From Dunaliella salina (Eukaryota; Chlorophyta; Chlorophyceae; Chlamydomonadales; Dunaliellaceae), in the NCBI GenBank assembly GCA_002284615.2, contig MU069528.1:53096-80506 (forward strand): 27,411 nt of DNA, read 5' to 3'. A program made the position numbers and the translations under genes. Position 1 is the stretch's first letter. Each line of letters starts with the position of its first letter. The notes under the pieces were generated by a model that worked only from the letters and a program-made list of their open reading frames with translations, made no database searches and was not told the origin of the DNA. Shown piece by piece: positions 8,823-17,983 of this stretch.

Positions 8823-8859
8823 CTGTGGGATGTAATATGATATGTCGTACCTTAAAAAA

Positions 8860-8951
8860 GATCCACCATCACCCAGGAGAATAGGGTAAATGATCTTAGC
8901 TTGAGCGCTCATTAGTTTATGAAAGTCTGCATGTTGCTGCTTAGCCGCACT
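8860..8951 (-). mobile_element. Copy B, middle segment (B2) between two insertions
   Basis: The minus strand reads AAKQQHADFHKLMSAQ, then AKIIYPILLGDGGS, matching copy A EASKQQHHDLCCHLSRASAQ and TILLGVGG. Only about 90 bp remain here because an LTR element lies on one side and a TIR element on the other. It is the key evidence that 7306-13421 is one interrupted copy. Confidence 0.85.
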
Positions 8952-9137
8952 TGTTAAATTGTTGTGTTCAGATGGCTGGCTGACGCTGATGGGGAAGACC
9001 AGATGAGGGATTTTACTCCTTTACATGTGTATTGGATATTGATTAAAAGGGGCAGAACTCAAGATCTCAGGCAAGGTTCACACTTTCTCAATAAGGTACT
9101 GCTCCAACTAACTTAAATTGAATTTAAGTCTACAACA
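8952..9137 (+). repeat. Left LTR
   Basis: 186 bp, TGTTAAATTGTTGTG to CTACAACA. It shares with the right copy GGCTGGCTGACGCTGATGGG, ACTCCTTTACATGTGTATT, AAAAGGGGCAGA and CTCAAGATCTCA. It has an 11-bp AATTGAATTTA-like insertion near 9116-9126 relative to the right copy. Divergence suggests an old insertion. Confidence 0.8.
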
Positions 9138-11432
9138 GTTTTTCCCCCTCTCCTTTAATTGTGTCCTCGCAGTCAAGCCAAAAGTTCAAATGGGAAAAAA
9201 AATGCAATGAAACGAAAAAAATTGCAATGAAACGAGTGTAGTTGAGCAGGGTGAGAAACGAACCATGTCAAAATGCTTTTTTTCTCTTCGTCCACAAGCA
9301 AGCAAAAACTATGCAGGTACCGATTCAGATCACCGCAGATTCCTAGACCAGCATTGCAAAGCCAAGTATGTGCCAGTCTATTCAACCACTTCAAGTCTGT
9401 GCAACTATTTTTCAAATTGGGCAACACTACAGGGGTCAAGGTCACACTGTCGTTGTCCAGCTGGAAGCAAAACACAACATAAGTACTGCTCCAAGTTGAT
9501 GGACATCTGCTCCTCAGTTGACAAAAGCAATCAATCAGTCAATCATGGAATTAATTAATCAAGCAGGCACAGGGTTGGCCCTCCCTGTGTGTAGTCAGAA
9601 TTTCTCATGCCTAATCTGGTAGGCGCAGTTGGAAAAAAAAAGTCCTCTTAAACCCAACATTCCTTTGAAATGAACATTTTGTCCGCAACCGCTCTTCCAA
9701 CTCATTAATTTCCACATGAGTCAATCCATATGCACTTCCTTTTAAGCTCTAGCGGAGTCAACGATTGAAAATTCCATGCACACTTTTGTCCAAGCTATTG
9801 CCAGCCACCTGAGTTTCCTCCTAATCCAGCACAGTGGCACACACACACAAATCCAGCCACACCAGTCCACCTAGTCCTGTCATGGCGCATCTGGCTCAAT
9901 TTAACAGTCACTTACATGATGATATGATGATTTTACTTAAAAACCATTGCATTTTTGCTTTCAGGAAAAGCATTGCAACCATGCCTCAGCAACAAGCAAA
10001 ACGCGCATGCACAGATCTTCTGCAAACGTAGTGCATTCAGCAGAATGCTACCTCAAACACTAGCTTAGAAATATATTTGCACTTAAAACAGCGCGTCTGC
10101 AAAAGGCTTTCATTAGCCTTCTTCCACAAGCCTCAAAACACCAGGGATTTCCTCTCAACATCTCAAAAGGTCAGCGTTGCTAACAACAGCTTCTGCCATG
10201 CCTCTCAGATCAGGCGAGTCAATTAAAAATGCAAGTATCTGCATCAGGCCTTAAAGCCTACGTCCAGACCAAAATTCATGCCAGTGGTTCCAACAAGTGC
10301 ACGCCTGCAAAGGTGAGCGTGTTATCACCTGCCAACGAATACATGCCAACACTTTGGGCCTTACAGCTATCCGCACCACTGCATAGTACTTCCATGGATA
10401 TGCGGAACACATCATCTCAGTCCAAATCCTACTTCTGCCACCGCCCATACAATGGCACAGCACTTGGATCTCGCACTCCTACGCCAAATGCAGACCCATC
10501 ATGAAAGGGGTCTTGGTCCTCACACAACAAACTACTCCTCCACAAAACAGGGCTCTGGCAAGCAACAGGCGGCTTTCACCCAAAGGACAGCACCAGAACA
10601 ACATACGGTCACTTTCACGTGCTACATCAAAAGCATCACCTTGCACGTCCAGCTGTGCACACTAACTTGTGCAATAGGAGCACGTCAATGCACTACGAAC
10701 ATGGACAATTTAAATTTCCAGTTTCCATCCATTTCACACCTATTGCCAGGTCTGCTTGACTTGTGCCTCATGCACGCCAACGCGAACTGCAACAAATTTG
10801 TCCATTCCCAACTATGCCCAGCCTGCCACCCCCCTCCTCAGTCCAGGTCCCCAGGTGTACACTCCTGCACCTCATTCATTTCTAACACTCGCGAGCCCCT
10901 GACTGCAATTCTATGATGCGGGTCCATCTCTCTCGCTTGGGCGCTTGCTCCTGGAGACTGGGAGGTGGTCAGGGCGTGAGCCCTTAGCAACCATCATCAA
11001 GGCCAACAAAAATGTCCTCAGAGCCTGCACTCATGACGCATCATCCACAGGCAGCCATTCAGTATCAAAGTGCCATTGTCCACAAGCATGTCATCGTTCA
11101 TGCATGTCCAAAATATCCTAAAATATTTTAGGATGATATTAATATCAGGAGGTTCCAGCGTCTACCACGCAGCAGTCAAGCAGCTTTGTCCATGATAAAT
11201 CTGGAGTCTCTCTGCTTTTGTGCTCGTGCTGATGCGTCCACAGTCTTCAGCACATGAGCACAAGAGCTGCATTGGGCGCAATGCAATTTGCCCCACTAAA
11301 TAATCAGCACTGAAGTGAGCACTTAGCTTCGTGCTTGCATTGGGACCACGGTGCAGCCCACGGCACCGTCCCAAGGCGCCATGGCTGCACCATCAGCTTC
11401 GCCAAACCAGGAGAGTGGCTTCGCTACCAAAC
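9138..11432. other. Interior of LTR element, no coding capacity
   Basis: 2.3 kb without a frame resembling any retroviral-type protein. Open frames are short, stop-limited and low-information. Short palindromic CCTAAAATATTTTAGG (about 11117-11132) and general A/T-rich sequence are seen. Orientation of the element is not determinable from the interior. Confidence 0.6.
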
Positions 11433-11607
11433 TGTTAAGTTGTTGTGATTACATGGCTGGCTGACGCTGATGGGGAGGACCAGATGAGGGGGTTAACTCC
11501 TTTACATGTGTATTTGATATTAATAAAAAGGGGCAGAGCTCAAGATCTCAAGCAAAATTCACACTTTCTCACAAAGATGTCGCTCCAACTACCTTAACTT
11601 TACAACA
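11433..11607 (+). repeat. Right LTR
   Basis: 175 bp, TGTTAAGTTGTTGTG to TTTACAACA, in the same orientation as the left LTR. It abuts copy B coding sequence at 11608. Confidence 0.8.
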
Positions 11608-12035
11608 GCGTTCAACAGATGCTCTGGCCTTGTGCCTTCACAGAATTTTATTCCTATGAGGTGCACGTGAAGCTCATAAGGTTGCCTCACGCGTCAAGTT
11701 CTGGTTGTCCTCCTTATGGATGTGCAAAGCTCGATGTGAATGAGAAGGAGAAACACTATTAGATGTAGGTTTGGCATTATAAGGGATGATCAAAATAGCA
11801 TTAGGTCGACTTGAGTCTTTTCCTCTCTTGAAGGTTACGAGGGAACAAGCATTTTGGTATACTTCTGTTAGAGGCATGTGTAGGAAGTTGGAGGTAGTGT
11901 TGTGCAAGTTTGAAATCACTTCCTATCTGTGTAGACCAGGCCTGCTCCCACTGGGTTTTTGCTGAGTGCTTCTGTAATTTTTCTGCTTGCTATTTCATGG
12001 CGTCAGTTTTTCATGTTGGAGATGATATGGTTTTT

Positions 12036-12092
12036 GCAGCCTGAAAGCATGTGGAGAGCGCTGTCCAATGGATGGCAGCCCGGGAGAGGGCA
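12036..12092 (-). pseudogene. Variant zinc knuckle, copy B
   Basis: Encodes CPLPGCHPLDSALHMLSGC: a C-x4-C-x7-H-x4-C spacing in place of the C-x2-C of copies A and C. The second Cys has shifted by a P-G insertion-like change, so zinc binding may be lost or altered. Confidence 0.7.
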
Positions 12093-12499
12093 TGTTGGGT
12101 CAGTAGACCTTTGAAAACGGACTGCATGCTTTTGGTTGTAGAGGGTGCCTGTACAATACTGCAGGGTGGTACGCTTCATTGGTACAAATATGTTGGGTAT
12201 ATTTCTGAAGGCATTGCTGATTTTTTTGTCCACATGTGGTAATAAGTTTTGATAGTAAGAGTAGTAACCTGTTTTGGCATTGGCATATCCAAGTTTATGT
12301 TTACCATGCATGAGGAATTTGAGAGCATCTTGAAGATTGGGGAGGTGGGTGGGCTTGGGGGCAGGTGGGGGACCCGTAGATGTACCTGCGGCAAGCACTC
12401 CTTTTCCTTCCTTGGCTAGCCAAAAATAATGTGTGTATGGATTTCCGCCAGGACCCACCCCGGGAATCCTAATGTCTGCCATGCAGTTGTTGGCTTGAT

Positions 12500-12890
12500 T
12501 TGCATGAGGTTTTGCAATAACATCTGCACATTTATTTTCAGCAATGCCAGCATGAGCCTTCACTTTATAAAGTTGAATTCTGGCATGAGAGTTGCCAACG
12601 AGAGATGAAATCATTTTAAGGGCGTCTCCTTGGATTTGCCTCAAGGTAAATAATTTGTTTACTTTTTTGTTTGGGAGAGGTGAGGCTGTCTGATGCAATG
12701 TCCGCATGCTTGGAAATGAAAGCAGCAGGAATTGCTGCCAACTCAGCTCGAGTTATGGTGTTAGCCATCCCAGCACCATTTGGTTCTACAAGGTTCTTGT
12801 TGTCAGTAAGTGGGCAGTAAAAAAAACTCCTGCCCCAATTTCTTGCTTGCTGTACTTAGGCAGCTACCATCTGTGTTTGCCCATGTCCTC
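12500..12890 (-). pseudogene. RNase H domain, copy B
   Basis: The minus strand shows WRTWANTDGSCL (TDGS at 12874-12863), a frame-shifted middle with ASDSLTS carrying the third Asp, and LYKVKAHAGIAENKCADVIA with the terminal His and Asp. Frameshifts separate the parts. It keeps the Asp that copy A has lost. Confidence 0.75.
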
Positions 12891-13059
12891 CAGTCAGCAA
12901 CTTTGAGAGTGAGGATAGTACTGGATTGGCTGGGAAGTGAGCATGTTTCTTGGATACTCATGTGTGGAGATTTTGAGTATTTAGAGACGTGCTGTTTGTC
13001 AAATGGGAGGTGTTCCAGTTTACTGAAATCAGGCGTATCAGCATGCATGGGGTTAAGAA

Positions 13060-13421
13060 CAGGGTGGCTGCTGACTCTCTTCAGCTTCCACTCTGTGGCT
13101 TCTGGTATAGCATCTCCCAGGCNNTTTAGCCAGTCTTTGTTATGGTTGCTGAGATGGACGCAAGCTGCAGTGTTCCAAACAGCAAAGGTACGAAGGTCCC
13201 AGGAATGCTTAGGCAGAGGTACCTCTTGGTTATGGCAGGGTCGAGGGGCACTGTAATCAAGTTTTTTACAGGTATGGTTCCAAGGTCGTAACAGATGTGG
13301 GGGTAGGCAGTGACAAGTTTGGAATAGGGGTTGGTTATCATGTTCTTACCCCAGGCTGGAAGGAACATGATTGTAATAGTGGCCTCTGTGTTGAGAATGG
13401 CAGAGTAAACCACATGTCGGG
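13060..13421 (-). pseudogene. Methyltransferase-like module, C-terminal part, copy B
   Basis: Minus-strand blocks VVYSAILNTEATITIMFLPA, WGKNMITNPYSKL, AYPHICYDLGTIP and LLFGTLQLA correspond to copy A LKHAIF, FFMFLPSWGGPMSTNPHSKL, AYPHYCRALGTIP and AVWNTAARV. The copy begins abruptly at about 13421, next to a plus-strand UTR-like tail (CTGCCTATGTAGTTTTTT, 13431-13448), so it is 5'-truncated or broken there. Confidence 0.5.
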
Positions 13422-13424
13422 CTT

Positions 13425-13930
13425 TGTTCTCTGCCTATGTAGTTTTTTTCTTTTCTTTAGTCATCGGCTGCCAGTCGCCATGCAATCTGTTGCTTGCAGG
13501 GATCCACACAATGCCGGTGGCTTAAACACAAATCACTGCTCCTCTCTTGTAGCCTCTATGCTTCTGCTGCTCCGCTCTAACTACATTTGTACGTAAATGT
13601 GGTGGCCCAGTTGTCCTTGCCAGCGCTGTCCCACCCCACTGATTGCTTGCTGGAAAGGAGTGAAGCACATCATGATCTCTATTCAAAAAAAGAGAAAAGA
13701 GAGCAACTACGACAGCTCCATTCAGATCCATTGTGACGTTATGCTCTCTTAAGCCAATGTGTCTCTTTTTGTTGGTTTCCTTGGGCGCTTCTAAAATGCC
13801 TTCAGATCCACATTATACATCTCTCTTTAGCCTCGTGGTTGAGGGGACCCACTTGCTTCCGAGTCAATGTCACTATGTTTTCTTGCTTGATGAGGGAGAG
13901 TCCTCTCTGCCTACGTAGTCTTCCCTTTTT
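13425..13930 (+). mobile_element. Non-autonomous repeat R, copy 1, with retroelement 3' end
   Basis: About 460 bp starting CGGCTGCCAGTCGCCATGCA (13468), paired with a second copy at 15285-15735. The body has no coding capacity. The 3' end (CCTCGTGGTTGAGGGG, GAGGGAGAGTCCTCTCTGCC, TACGTAGTCTTCCC) matches the 3' UTR of copy B. A UTR-like CTGCCTATGTAG tail precedes the body. The structure suggests a SINE-like passenger that uses the larger retroelement's machinery through a shared 3' end. Confidence 0.65.
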
Positions 13931-14440
13931 TCCAATCTTCTTTATTGTAGGGAGAAATGCTCCTTGACAATTGTCTTCATTGCCTGTGTAATTGCACATT
14001 CCATTTCTATGTGCAATTTTTCCTTGCTCCCTAAGGGGCGCCCAAGTGACCCTTCAACATTCTTCCCTGTCAGAATTTCTCTGCTGATTGTTTATTCATT
14101 GCTTAGGCCTGCCCTGGTAATCGTGCCAACATCTTGCCTTTGCGTGTCAGCATGACATTCAGGCTCTTTCAAATAATCCTTGCAAGCATTTCCAATGAAA
14201 TTTCCGTTGGCAGACATCTCAAGGTTAATTCTAAGGGCCACCTCAATGGCTAAAGACTGCATACTTGGCTGCATACTGCAAGCAAAAACTTGTTGAATGC
14301 TTAAAAAACATGCATAGACTTTCCTCCTTGGTTGCTCAAGTTTGCCTGAGCTTGTAAAACTCACTGTTTGCGTTAGTGCTGCCTGTTTAGTCTTTCTGTC
14401 ATGCAAGCTGGTTGTCCAGCATACTTTTTTCACTTTAAGG
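13930..14440. other. Unassigned stretch with a repeated peptide-like segment
   Basis: No confident gene. On the minus strand, 14255-14180 encodes VALRINLEMSANGNFIGNAC, which has a counterpart at 16745-16835. The remainder is probably decayed repeat DNA. Confidence 0.4.
14180..14260 (-). other. ANGNF repeat peptide, copy 1
   Basis: The minus strand reads EVALRINLEMSANGNFIGNAC. The nucleotide segment TGAAATTTCCGTTGGCAGAC (+) matches GGAAATTTCCGTTGGCATAC at 16762-16781. It lies in an open minus-strand frame of 134 codons (14496-14092). Function unknown. Either a dispersed-repeat coding remnant or chance frame preservation. Confidence 0.4.
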
Positions 14441-15265
14441 TATACTTTAATACAGCACTTGCTCCACCTCTGCTTAACCCGCAGATCCCTGGACACCTAA
14501 TAAACACAACTCTCTTAGTGTATTTTCCCTTGCGCCTCCTTGACAAACAAAGGTTGGCTCCTCATCGTCCTCAAGTACAAAGAGTGCCAAGAACCCCTCC
14601 TTTTTCCTCCTCCTCCATTCTCCTTCCTTTTGCCAATAACTATTTGGCAGGATTGGCATCCGTTGAAGAAGAGAAGAGGATACAGGGGGAACAGAGGGCA
14701 CTCAGTGCCAGCCATAGCCACTCCAGTAGTTGCCAAGGTCGGTCAACCTAGCCAACTCCTTCCAGGTCAGAGGTGAATCCATTTTTTGGAGGTCAGATAC
14801 CGTGAAGAAAGCTTTTTCTCCAAACAGCAACACTGTTTCTTTGACCAGCTTTGGCCTCCAAACAGCAACACTGTTTCTTTAACCAGCTTAAGGCTTCCAA
14901 ACAGCAACACTATGACCCAAAAAAGAATGGCCACCTTTCAAAGGTCTCAGCTCAACTTACCCACCATACACCTATGTTGCTAGGTGCAAGCAGAGCTTGC
15001 TACACTCCTCACACGTGTGAGTGCACTTTGGAGCCCCTCAAAGAGCTCTGCCTGGACACCCACGAGGCTGTCAAGCTTGCTCTGAAGCTTCATGCAAATC
15101 TGTTCATTATACTTACTAACTAGCTAGCATCACACGAGCTCTCTAGAAGAGTTCTTTTAAATCTCATCAGCAAGCGGGATACTGATAGCAACCGTTCTGG
15201 TCCCCACTGACTCATCCTTTTTCATGTTTTGGTGGAGGAGAAACAGGGTGCCTTGCCCCAAGGTA
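14440..15265 (+). mobile_element. Degenerate retroelement copy D (RLE and 3' UTR)
   Basis: The translation INTTLLVYFPLRLLDKQR, then LAPHRPQVQRVPRTPPF, aligns with copy A TNRTLPKYMFPRRFPDKDR and LTSSRPDALLVVP. The PD is replaced by PQ, as in copy C. GATACAGGGGGAACAGAGGG, TTTTTGGAGGTCAGATAC and a decayed TKLHA-like C-terminus follow, then CCCCACTGACTCATC and the first part of the 3' UTR near 15200-15265. A 38-bp tandem triplication lies inside. It is non-functional. Confidence 0.75.
14819..14912 (+). repeat. 38-bp tandem triplication within copy D
   Basis: Three units of CCAAACAGCAACACTGTTTC followed by TTTRACCAGCTTTGGCCT (third unit partial and diverged). Copies A and I carry a single CTCCAAACAGCA-type unit here, so the expansion is specific to copy D. 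Confidence 0.85.
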
Positions 15266-15284
15266 GTTGCCCTAGGTCGTCTCG

Positions 15285-15735
15285 GGCTGCCAGTCGCCAT
15301 GCAACCTGTTGTGCAGGATTCACACGATGCTGGTAGCTTGGAGCAAAAGTGCACAGACCACTGTTCCTCTCTAGTAATTTCTATACTAATGCTGCTCTGC
15401 TCTAAGCACACAGGTATGTATGTACGTTGTTGGCCAGTCTCCCTTGCCAGCGTATTACCTCTCAGAGCTTGCTTACACTGTCATGCTGTTTTGCTACTGC
15501 ACACTGGAAAAGGAGTTGAGTGCATCTCAAATCAAAGAGAGAAATCAAGAAGAGAGATCTCTAATCTACACCAACACCATTAAGATTCATTGTGACATTA
15601 TGGCTCTCTTAATCCAGTGTGTCTCCTTTTTCTCGGATTCCTTTGATCCGGCTGCTTCAAGCAACCCTCCAGATCCACGTATGCATCTGTCTCCTTAGCC
15701 TCGTGGTGGAGGGGGCTCACTGCTTCTCCAAGCCT
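15285..15735 (+). mobile_element. Non-autonomous repeat R, copy 2
   Basis: Collinear with copy 1: GGGCTGCCAGTCGCCATGCA, GGATTCACACGATGCTGG, CACTGTTCCTCTCTAGTA, TATGGCTCTCTTAATCCAGT, then AGCAACCCTCCAGATCCACG, which encodes SNPPDPR like the retroelement C-terminus SNPPDPH. It ends CCTCGTGGTGGAGGGGG and lacks the last part of the tail. It directly follows the truncated 3' UTR of copy D. Confidence 0.65.
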
Positions 15736-16064
15736 ATATAATATACATAATGTACGTATTTTTATTTGCTTACAAAATAACTTTTTTGTTTCCCTAGGGA
15801 GGCCTCACGCGACGAACAAACGCCCCCGCCCCTGTGAGGGGTCCTTAGGGGTTTTAAGGAAAAAACTTTCTCTCTAACTTTTATCAACTTGATAAAGTTG
15901 TCTCCTTTATGCGCAAACCACCAACAACGTTTCACAACATTAAAACATTTCACAAACTTCTCTTGGTTGATGCAAGAAGAGTTCTATCTACCTAGTGCTT
16001 CCCCCTTTTTCCTCTTTTCTTTGATTCGAGGGCAGTTTACCTTGAGAAAAGTTTTTATTGCAAA
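15736..16064. other. AT-rich unassigned stretch
   Basis: TATATAATATACATAATGTA near 15735-15754, then mixed sequence. I see no gene. The open frames that run through here into the assembly gap are not credible. Confidence 0.5.
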
Positions 16065-16094
16065 TATGTATGTATGTATGTGTATATATATATA
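16065..16094. repeat. (ATGT)n/(TA)n microsatellite before gap
   Basis: ATGTATGTATGTATGTGTAT followed by TA repeats up to the first N. Confidence 0.9.
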
Positions 16095-16644
16095 NNNNNN
16101 NNNNNNNNNNNNNNNNNNNNNNNNNNNNNNNNNNNNNNNNNNNNNNNNNNNNNNNNNNNNNNNNNNNNNNNNNNNNNNNNNNNNNNNNNNNNNNNNNNNN
16201 NNNNNNNNNNNNNNNNNNNNNNNNNNNNNNNNNNNNNNNNNNNNNNNNNNNNNNNNNNNNNNNNNNNNNNNNNNNNNNNNNNNNNNNNNNNNNNNNNNNN
16301 NNNNNNNNNNNNNNNNNNNNNNNNNNNNNNNNNNNNNNNNNNNNNNNNNNNNNNNNNNNNNNNNNNNNNNNNNNNNNNNNNNNNNNNNNNNNNNNNNNNN
16401 NNNNNNNNNNNNNNNNNNNNNNNNNNNNNNNNNNNNNNNNNNNNNNNNNNNNNNNNNNNNNNNNNNNNNNNNNNNNNNNNNNNNNNNNNNNNNNNNNNNN
16501 NNNNNNNNNNNNNNNNNNNNNNNNNNNNNNNNNNNNNNNNNNNNNNNNNNNNNNNNNNNNNNNNNNNNNNNNNNNNNNNNNNNNNNNNNNNNNNNNNNNN
16601 NNNNNNNNNNNNNNNNNNNNNNNNNNNNNNNNNNNNNNNNNNNN
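16095..16644. other. Assembly gap (550 N)
   Basis: Undetermined bases. Frames crossing it have no meaning. The gap is bounded on both sides by simple repeats, the probable cause of the break. Confidence 0.99.
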
Positions 16645-16645
16645 G

Positions 16646-16738
<93 letters not shown>
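16645..16738. repeat. (GTT)n trinucleotide repeat
   Basis: About 31 GTT units. On the minus strand it is (AAC)n/(CAA)n and would read as poly-Asn, poly-Gln or poly-Thr. Confidence 0.95.
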
Positions 16739-16739
<1 letters not shown>

Positions 16740-16744
16740 GCAAT

Positions 16745-16840
16745 ATTGCAGGCATTTTCGAGGAAATTTCCGTTGGCATACATGTCGAAGGTAAATTCCC
16801 AGAGGGGGGCAACTGAGGCCTCAAATCTCGTATTTTTTGC
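16745..16840 (-). other. ANGNF repeat peptide, copy 2
   Basis: The minus strand reads RFEASVAPLWEFTFDMYANG, then NFLENACNIA, continuing in frame into (CAA)n as poly-Gln. It is related to the 14180-14260 segment (SANGNFIGNAC). Function unknown; no splice sites or start chosen. Confidence 0.4.
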
Positions 16841-17983
16841 ACGCTCCCCACGCATGCTTCACCCAATTGGTAAAACTGAAGCTGGGCGTCCTCTGCTTTC
16901 TCCAGCACTGGAGCATGTTTTTAACCACCTGAGGGATCAACGACTGGTGTGAACGCTACTTATTCTCACCAAATCTCCATATCTGACCACATACTGCACC
17001 AAATTGAGTAATATGTGATGATCTGGAGTCCTGTAACAAAAAAATATTATTGCAAAAAAATGGAGTGAAAATACTCAGTGGTTGGTGAGGAACAGGTTTC
17101 CAGCCATTTCCCTTAAAGAAGATCCAGCTCAAGGGGAGCCAAAAAAGTCAAATTTTGACCTTCGTTTTTCCCATTCCGAGTATGCAGGATTTAGCGTTGT
17201 GTATAAGAGTTATAAATTTAAAGTTTTGGGAGTGGAAAATCGGTCCTTGGGTGGAGCTGTGGGCCCTTTTAGGGGGATGGAGGCCAGGAGAGTGATCTGG
17301 GGTCCTCTGATTTCTGGTGGATGTAATATTATAGTATTTTTATGTTCAATAACGGTTGGCATGGTCAGATTTGAGAAACAAACGCAAGAAAGAGCATGCC
17401 TGGCAAATTGGCCAGTTGCCTACCTCTGGTAGATTCCAGGGAGAGGGGGCTCAAGGTTCAGAGTTTAATACCGTAGCCACCACAGTGGCTACTTGGTGGC
17501 TAGCGCACTCTGCGTCACGCAAGCAACAACGCTTATAAAATTGCTGGAAAACAATGATTACAAAAGTTGGCAACCAGGTCAGGTGGGTACCTTAGGATAG
17601 CCAGGATTCATTGGGTTTGTTAACCTAACTCATGAATTTGGCTGTTCATGTGCTCTGGTCCAGACTGGTCCTGCTGATCACCTCGAGTGGACACTCACAC
17701 ATGCAAGCTGCATGCACCACTTTGCCTCCCTCCTTCAATGGTCACAGCATGATGTGCACATATTGCGCCAACACAAATCCTGGCGCACACCAACTCAGTG
17801 AGTGCAAGGAGGGACAGGTTGGACCATGCTGGGCGAGACATTTCTCTTTTGGTCCTGCCGATCCGCAAGTGCATCAAAATTCCTCAATGTGTCCTCCTAT
17901 GAGCGCCTTGCGCACTCGAAAATCATAAGGTAAAACACCTGCAAGCACTCCACCCACATTTCCACGTAGTCGACGCACTCAAG
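16841..17983. other. Unassigned region upstream of histone H1
   Basis: No supported gene. A perfect hairpin GTAGCCAC-CACA-GTGGCTAC lies at 17473-17492. TATAAAA at 17534-17540 is a possible TATA box, but it sits about 445 bp before the H1 start, far for a histone gene. An in-frame TGA at 17900-17902 bounds the H1 frame upstream, with no other ATG between it and 17984. Confidence 0.5.

Larger units (their letters stand above)
7633..8851. mobile_element. Non-autonomous TIR element nested in copy B (1,219 bp)
   Basis: The left end is GGTCCGACAT and the right end ATGTCGTACC, whose reverse complement GGTACGACAT matches 9 of 10. It interrupts the endonuclease domain of copy B between GDGGS and FFYTEH. 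The flanks AAAAAAAA (7625-7632) and TTAAAAAA (8852-8859) could be an 8-bp target duplication, but both lie in an A-run, so its length is uncertain. Subterminal palindromic TAATATTAC/TTACTGTAAT motifs occur at both ends. I see no transposase. It is probably a deletion derivative or MITE-like DNA transposon, superfamily undetermined. Confidence 0.65.
8952..11607. mobile_element. LTR-flanked non-autonomous element nested in copy B (2,656 bp)
   Basis: Direct repeats of 186 bp (8952-9137) and 175 bp (11433-11607) begin TGTT and end AACA, the hallmark of retroelement LTRs. The host retroelement is split in frame between LLNA and AKQQH. Minus-strand flanks AACGC and AGTGC are a candidate 5-bp target duplication with two transitions. 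Collapsing it restores the host reading frame. The 2.3 kb interior has no gag, protease, RT or integrase frame, no obvious tRNA primer site and no clear polypurine tract. It resembles LARD/TRIM-type elements. Confidence 0.75.
11608..13421 (-). mobile_element. Copy B, 5' part (B1): MTase-like, RNase H, CCHC, RLE start
   Basis: From the right on the minus strand, the modules are an MTase-like C-terminal part (about 13421-13060), RNase H (12890-12500), a linker with GKHKLGYANAKTGYYSYYQN (about 12330-12270), a knuckle (12092-12036) and the endonuclease. In the endonuclease, RHEIASR near 11985 aligns with ERHNIASR of copy A. TRPNAILIIP has RPN at 11808-11800 for RPD, and HLIGIKFCEGTRP near 11650 has Gly for the catalytic Glu. 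It then stops at the nested LTR element. Frameshifts, stops and two ambiguous bases (13123-13124) are present. Confidence 0.8.

Noticed and set aside
8952..11607. Two independent solo LTRs rather than one element
   Set aside because: Both outer flanks belong to the same interrupted reading frame with adjacent residues, which two separate solo LTR insertions would not give without also leaving host sequence between them.
15889..16952. Long frames of about 250-300 codons across the gap
   Set aside because: They consist mostly of undetermined bases and (GTT)n; no real coding evidence.
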